Assembly: GCA_029168955.1 (NCBI GenBank)
Contig: JAPDOI010000193.1
Location: 1,178,001-1,242,000 of the forward strand
Length of the DNA: 64,000 nt
Origin: Aplectana chamaeleonis
Lineage: Eukaryota; Nematoda; Chromadorea; Rhabditida; Cosmocercidae
Reading direction: 5' to 3'
Shown: in pieces, positions 61,225-64,000 of the stretch
Layout: each line of letters opens with the position of its first letter
Position numbering within the stretch: the stretch's first letter is position 1
The notes under the pieces: model-generated
Seen by the model: the letters and a program-made list of their open reading frames with translations, nothing else
What the model was told of the DNA's origin: nothing
Database searches by the model: none
Made by a program: the position numbers and the translations under genes

Positions 61225-61645
61225 CTAACTTCAAGGCGTCATTCATAGTCTTCACCGCAAGCGCGGCACGCGCGTGACGAGTGGTGGACTATGAAACTTT
61301 TCACCGCGCGGGATAAGCAGGAAGCCACTATGAAATCTCCGGCTGCACCGTCATGGCGGTGCGGATGAAAGTCGGGCCTTTACTGTGACATGCACAGAAA
61401 TGCCTGGCTTGCATTTGCGTATGCGGTAGCGCAGGATAGTCCCAGAATTATTTATGTTGGAGTGGACTCAAATCGAGAAGCAAGTATTGATTGAAGCGGT
61501 AAAACCGCCACGGCGGTTTGGGCGGCGCTGGTGGACTATGAAAGTTCTTACCGTGCGTCCCGAGCGGGAAAAAAGTTTCATAGTGTACCGCTCGTCCCGC
61601 GCGTGCCGCGCTTGCGGTGAGGACTATGAATGACGCTTAATTCAA
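61225..61645. mobile_element. Foldback element, about 420 bp
   Basis: Arms: CAAGGCGTCATTCATAGTCT and CGCAAGCGCGGCACGCGCGT at the left; the inverse ACGCGCGTGCCGCGCTTGCG and GACTATGAATGACGC at the right. Inside, TTTCATAGT blocks repeat. Part of it (61235-61440) recurs inverted at 35950-36125. Confidence 0.8.
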
Positions 61646-62155
61646 GGCTCCACGAGTCAGATGTGGGTAGATTCTGTCGCGCCCCGGTGAGATGTGTCGA
61701 CGGGCGACGCAGGCGCAGGGCGCAGTAGACTGGGACGAATAATGGGCATCTGATGAACGCGATCCTGTTTGACCGCTCCAGGTTGCTGCGCGGCGAAAAC
61801 TGCCGCAGGCGCGGCGCGACGTCCCGGACGCGACAGTCTGCGCGTCGCAGCGCGCCATTCCTCATTGGGTCACGCTCACCTCCAACTGACCGCTTCTCAT
61901 TCATATGTAGATCTGCGATTCTTGGTAGACTACCCTATACATTCAAAATTGTTCAGCCTTCCTCTCACCCTCCGAGTTATTGAAAAAGTGTTCTAAACCA
62001 CACTTTTGAAATACGGACAGAATGAGAAGATTGTGCAATGAGTGCAACAAAGAAATGCAAGAAAAAGCGGTGTATAAAAAAATAAGGATCAGAGAATGGG
62101 AAATTCTTTGAAAACGATCAAAATGAGGGTCGAGGTCAAAACATGCTCCAATAGG
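61646..62155. repeat. Region with a dispersed GC-rich repeat
   Basis: 61775-61885 (CTGCGCGGCGAAAACTGC, CATTCCTCATTGGGTCACGC) matches 48205-48325. The remaining AT-rich part has no feature. Confidence 0.6.
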
Positions 62156-62430
62156 AGTGTCGCGACTAAGGATCCCCGCCCAAGGCCACGGCCTAGTAGC
62201 ATTGGTGAACGGTTGTTGGTAGAGGCTGTAGGGCCAACGCACCGCAGGTTACCATATACCCGTCTAGGTTAGATTCGGTATTCTCAACCGCGCGGCAGTT
62301 TTCGGCGAACTTGGGAACGTGTGGGTAAGTCCTCTGATAATACCCTAAACGCGGCCCCGGGACCCAAACCACTTGTCCACCGATGCTACTAGGCCGTAGC
62401 CTTGGGCGAGATTCCTGCGTCGCGACAAGT
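62156..62430. mobile_element. MITE-like element with about 50-bp inverted ends
   Basis: The left end GTCGCGACTAAGGATCCCCG, GCCCAAGGCCACGGCCTAGT is inverted at the right end (ACTAGGCCGTAGCCTTGGGC, CTGCGTCGCGAC) with a few mismatches. The centre is about 160 bp with no ORF of interest. Confidence 0.7.
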
Positions 62431-62640
62431 AGCATTTCAAATCTTTGAGCACGCTGGCCAGTTTTACTTCTCCTCTGCTAATTAGTGTTTTTCGCGTTGA
62501 CACGCGCCCGCTTTTGCTGGTCTCTAAGCGTTGATTCACTTCGTATCGGTTTCGGGTACGGTCCAAGATTCCTTAGGCGGCGTCTAGAGTTCATTCGCGG
62601 CGCGACGCGACGTTGTGATTAGCCTACGTATTAGAGTGAG
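62431..62640. other. Unassigned; tail related to foldback cargo
   Basis: The last about 60 bp (TAGAGTTCATTCGCGGCGCG...) correspond inverted to 15245-15305 in the cargo of the 11.7-16.9 kb foldback. Confidence 0.45.
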
Positions 62641-62830
62641 GACCGAATATTCGAGTTCGGATAAATATTTGAATTTTTCGAACGAATTTTTATTCAAACA
62701 TTCGAATATTCGGGAAAGGTGAATATTCCAATATTATTCGAACTCGACTATTGGGGAAAGGTGAATATTCGAATATTATTCGAATTCGATTATTCGCAGA
62801 GGTGAATATTCGAACTTTATTCCAATTTGA
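62641..62830. repeat. TTCGAATA-type array, third copy
   Basis: GGTGAATATTCGAATATTAT-like units, four times, at about 45-60 bp spacing. Same simple motif as 13965-14220 and 15540-15775. Confidence 0.8.
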
Positions 62831-63336
62831 GTACCCGAGCTGGTTTAACAAAAAATATGAAAATCAGCTCTAATGTATGAAGGAATCGGCATACCTTTCA
62901 AGACTGATGTCAGTCTCTTCATTACTCCATTGTTCCATTTTCCCGAACGCAAGAACTAATTTTTTCCCCACACGGTCTGATGAGGCTACTAGGGCGGTTC
63001 TAACAGGGGAAGCCATATGGCAATCGCACTTTGTCACTCCCATTTTTCCATGCCGCTGGGCAATGATAACACCAACCACAGCTTCGTTGGGTGGAGCCAT
63101 GTACTCCACCAACCCTCACCTCTGGGCAGGTGAAGGGGGAACCTCCATCATTGGGAGAACCGGTGACAACCGGTGAAACGCCCCGAGGCACAGGAGGAGA
63201 TGCGAATACGTGGGGGTGGGGTTTATCCCTCCGTTGACCAATCACCCACGTCTTAAGGGGTGGAGAGACGTCTGTCGATTGGCCGACGGAGCACTAAACT
63301 CCGCCCCGTGCTCCGATATCCCCCCAGTACGCGCCC
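62831..63336. other. No supported gene
   Basis: ORFs on both strands (62877-63176 plus; 62870-63112 minus) overlap and have no domain. Confidence 0.35.
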
Positions 63337-63600
63337 CGAAAAAGAATGAAAGTCACCCAACATTCATGCAAGTCATTTTCAAGATTGTGTGGGTGTCACT
63401 GCCGGTTTTTCGTCCATAACTTTTTTGTGCTTGGAGATAGAATTCTGCGTCAACTTGTGCTTCCAGTTTGGAAAACTATTCTCGATCCTTCAGCCTAATT
63501 CATTTTACGAAACACCGGTTTTTCGTCTATAACTCTTTAACCTGGTGAGGGTTGTTTTTGAAATCTACGTAAAATTCTGCGTCGAATGATCCTAACTTTG
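63337..63600. repeat. Direct, shortened copy of the left window edge (1-465)
   Basis: Blocks in the same order and strand: CAAGTCATTTTCAAG, GTGTCACTGCCGGT, AATTCTGCGTC, CAGTTTGGAAAA, CTCGATCCTTCAGCCTAA, TTTTACGAAACACCGGTTTT and AAATTCTGCGTCGAATGAT. About 190 bp in the middle is missing relative to 1-465. Confidence 0.85.
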
Positions 63601-63639
63601 CTCGCTCCATACTCTGAGAGGATCCCCCGCGATCGTTCA

Positions 63640-64000
63640 CGGATAGAATCTCCGGTTTCTGGTAGGGGACGAGAGGAATCTAGCATGGGGCTATCGCGCA
63701 ACGATCGCGAAATTCTGCCAGTCTCAGACCGAGAGCGTACCGCGTTCGTTCATCGATGCTTCCACGATGCTCTATAGCAAAACCGCGAAGAGTCGAGCCC
63801 GGGCCTATCACGGAACAATTGCGAGATCCTACCAGTTTCAACCTGAGGGCGAATCGCGTCTATACATTGTACGTATTCGGGGCATTACATCGCGGATCCG
63901 CGACGAACCGAGCTCGGAATTATCGCGGGACGATCGCGAAATTCTTCCAGCCTTCTGATGGTACCGCATCCAGGCTCTCTCGATGTTTCACCCGAGCGAG
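63640..64000. repeat. Tandem array, about 115-bp unit, runs off the window
   Basis: Three units recur at about 63691, 63808 and 63921 with the core ATCGCG(C/G)(A/G)ACGATCGCGAAATTCT followed by (G/T)CCAG. Spacing is 117 and 113 bp. The copies are diverged. The short ORFs across it are by-products. Confidence 0.75.

Noticed and set aside
62156..62580. Possible antisense rRNA fragment (CGGTTTCGGGTACGGTCC, GATTCCTTAGGCGGCG)
   Set aside because: I could not match it securely to a conserved rRNA helix; inverted ends indicate a MITE for most of it.

Overview
This is eukaryotic DNA, most likely from a nematode. Two multi-exon host genes can be read by homology. Their small introns are 53-54 nt with TTTCAG-like acceptors, while other introns in the same genes are swollen to 11.5 and 12.8 kb by transposons. 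There is no bacterial operon structure, CRISPR array, or rRNA or tRNA gene that I trust.

Host genes. (1) On the plus strand, 3357-18071 holds the last six recognisable coding exons of a PAPS/nucleotide-sugar transporter of the SLC35B3 (pst-2) type; its 5' exons are not seen. (2) On the minus strand, 33724 down to 18984 holds five exons of a calcipressin (RCAN, rcn-1), including the FLISPP hallmark; the first coding exon was not found. The genes converge tail to tail, with about 0.9 kb between stop codons. A few weaker exon candidates lie at 37.7, 54.4 and 55.4 kb.

Transposons. Most of the window is repeats. Non-LTR family A (about 3.44 kb, 3' tail (GAA)n, proposed order 2A-like motif, PHD-type zinc finger, endonuclease, reverse transcriptase, C-terminal zinc knuckle) has four copies: A1 7542-17156 (-), A2 21463-24162 (-, 5' truncated), A3 25199-32413 (+) and A4 44568-48013 (-, full length). 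Target-site duplications are exact for A2-A4 and approximate for A1. A divergent relative (A5, 42608-43741) sits inside a fragment of another LINE (family D). A CR1-like LINE is present as a long copy nested in A3 (26812-30582) and as a 5'-truncated copy (49166-50955). A fifth LINE type (C) is present at about 19.2-19.8 kb and again, palindromised, inside A2. A 5.17-kb composite foldback element (11706-16875) is inserted in A1. It has about 1.1-kb terminal inverted repeats, an inner palindrome, TTCGAATA arrays and non-repetitive cargo.

Smaller repeats. There are many palindromic elements with no coding capacity. They include three 145-bp hairpins flanked by TA or near-TA, one of which splits a Tc3-like transposase relic. 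Large palindromes lie at 0-1 kb, 1.7-2.9, 34.7-35.9, 39.9-41.9, 52.5-54.0, 57.4-58.1 and 61.2-61.6 kb. A 21/42-bp minisatellite (58.2-60.4 kb) is open in several reading frames and gives long spurious ORFs. The left edge (1-465) recurs as a direct copy at 63.34-63.60 kb, and another tandem array runs off the right edge.

The layout is two host genes whose introns serve as landing pads for nested LINEs and foldback elements, followed by an apparently gene-poor region (about 34-64 kb) of inverted repeats and tandem arrays.
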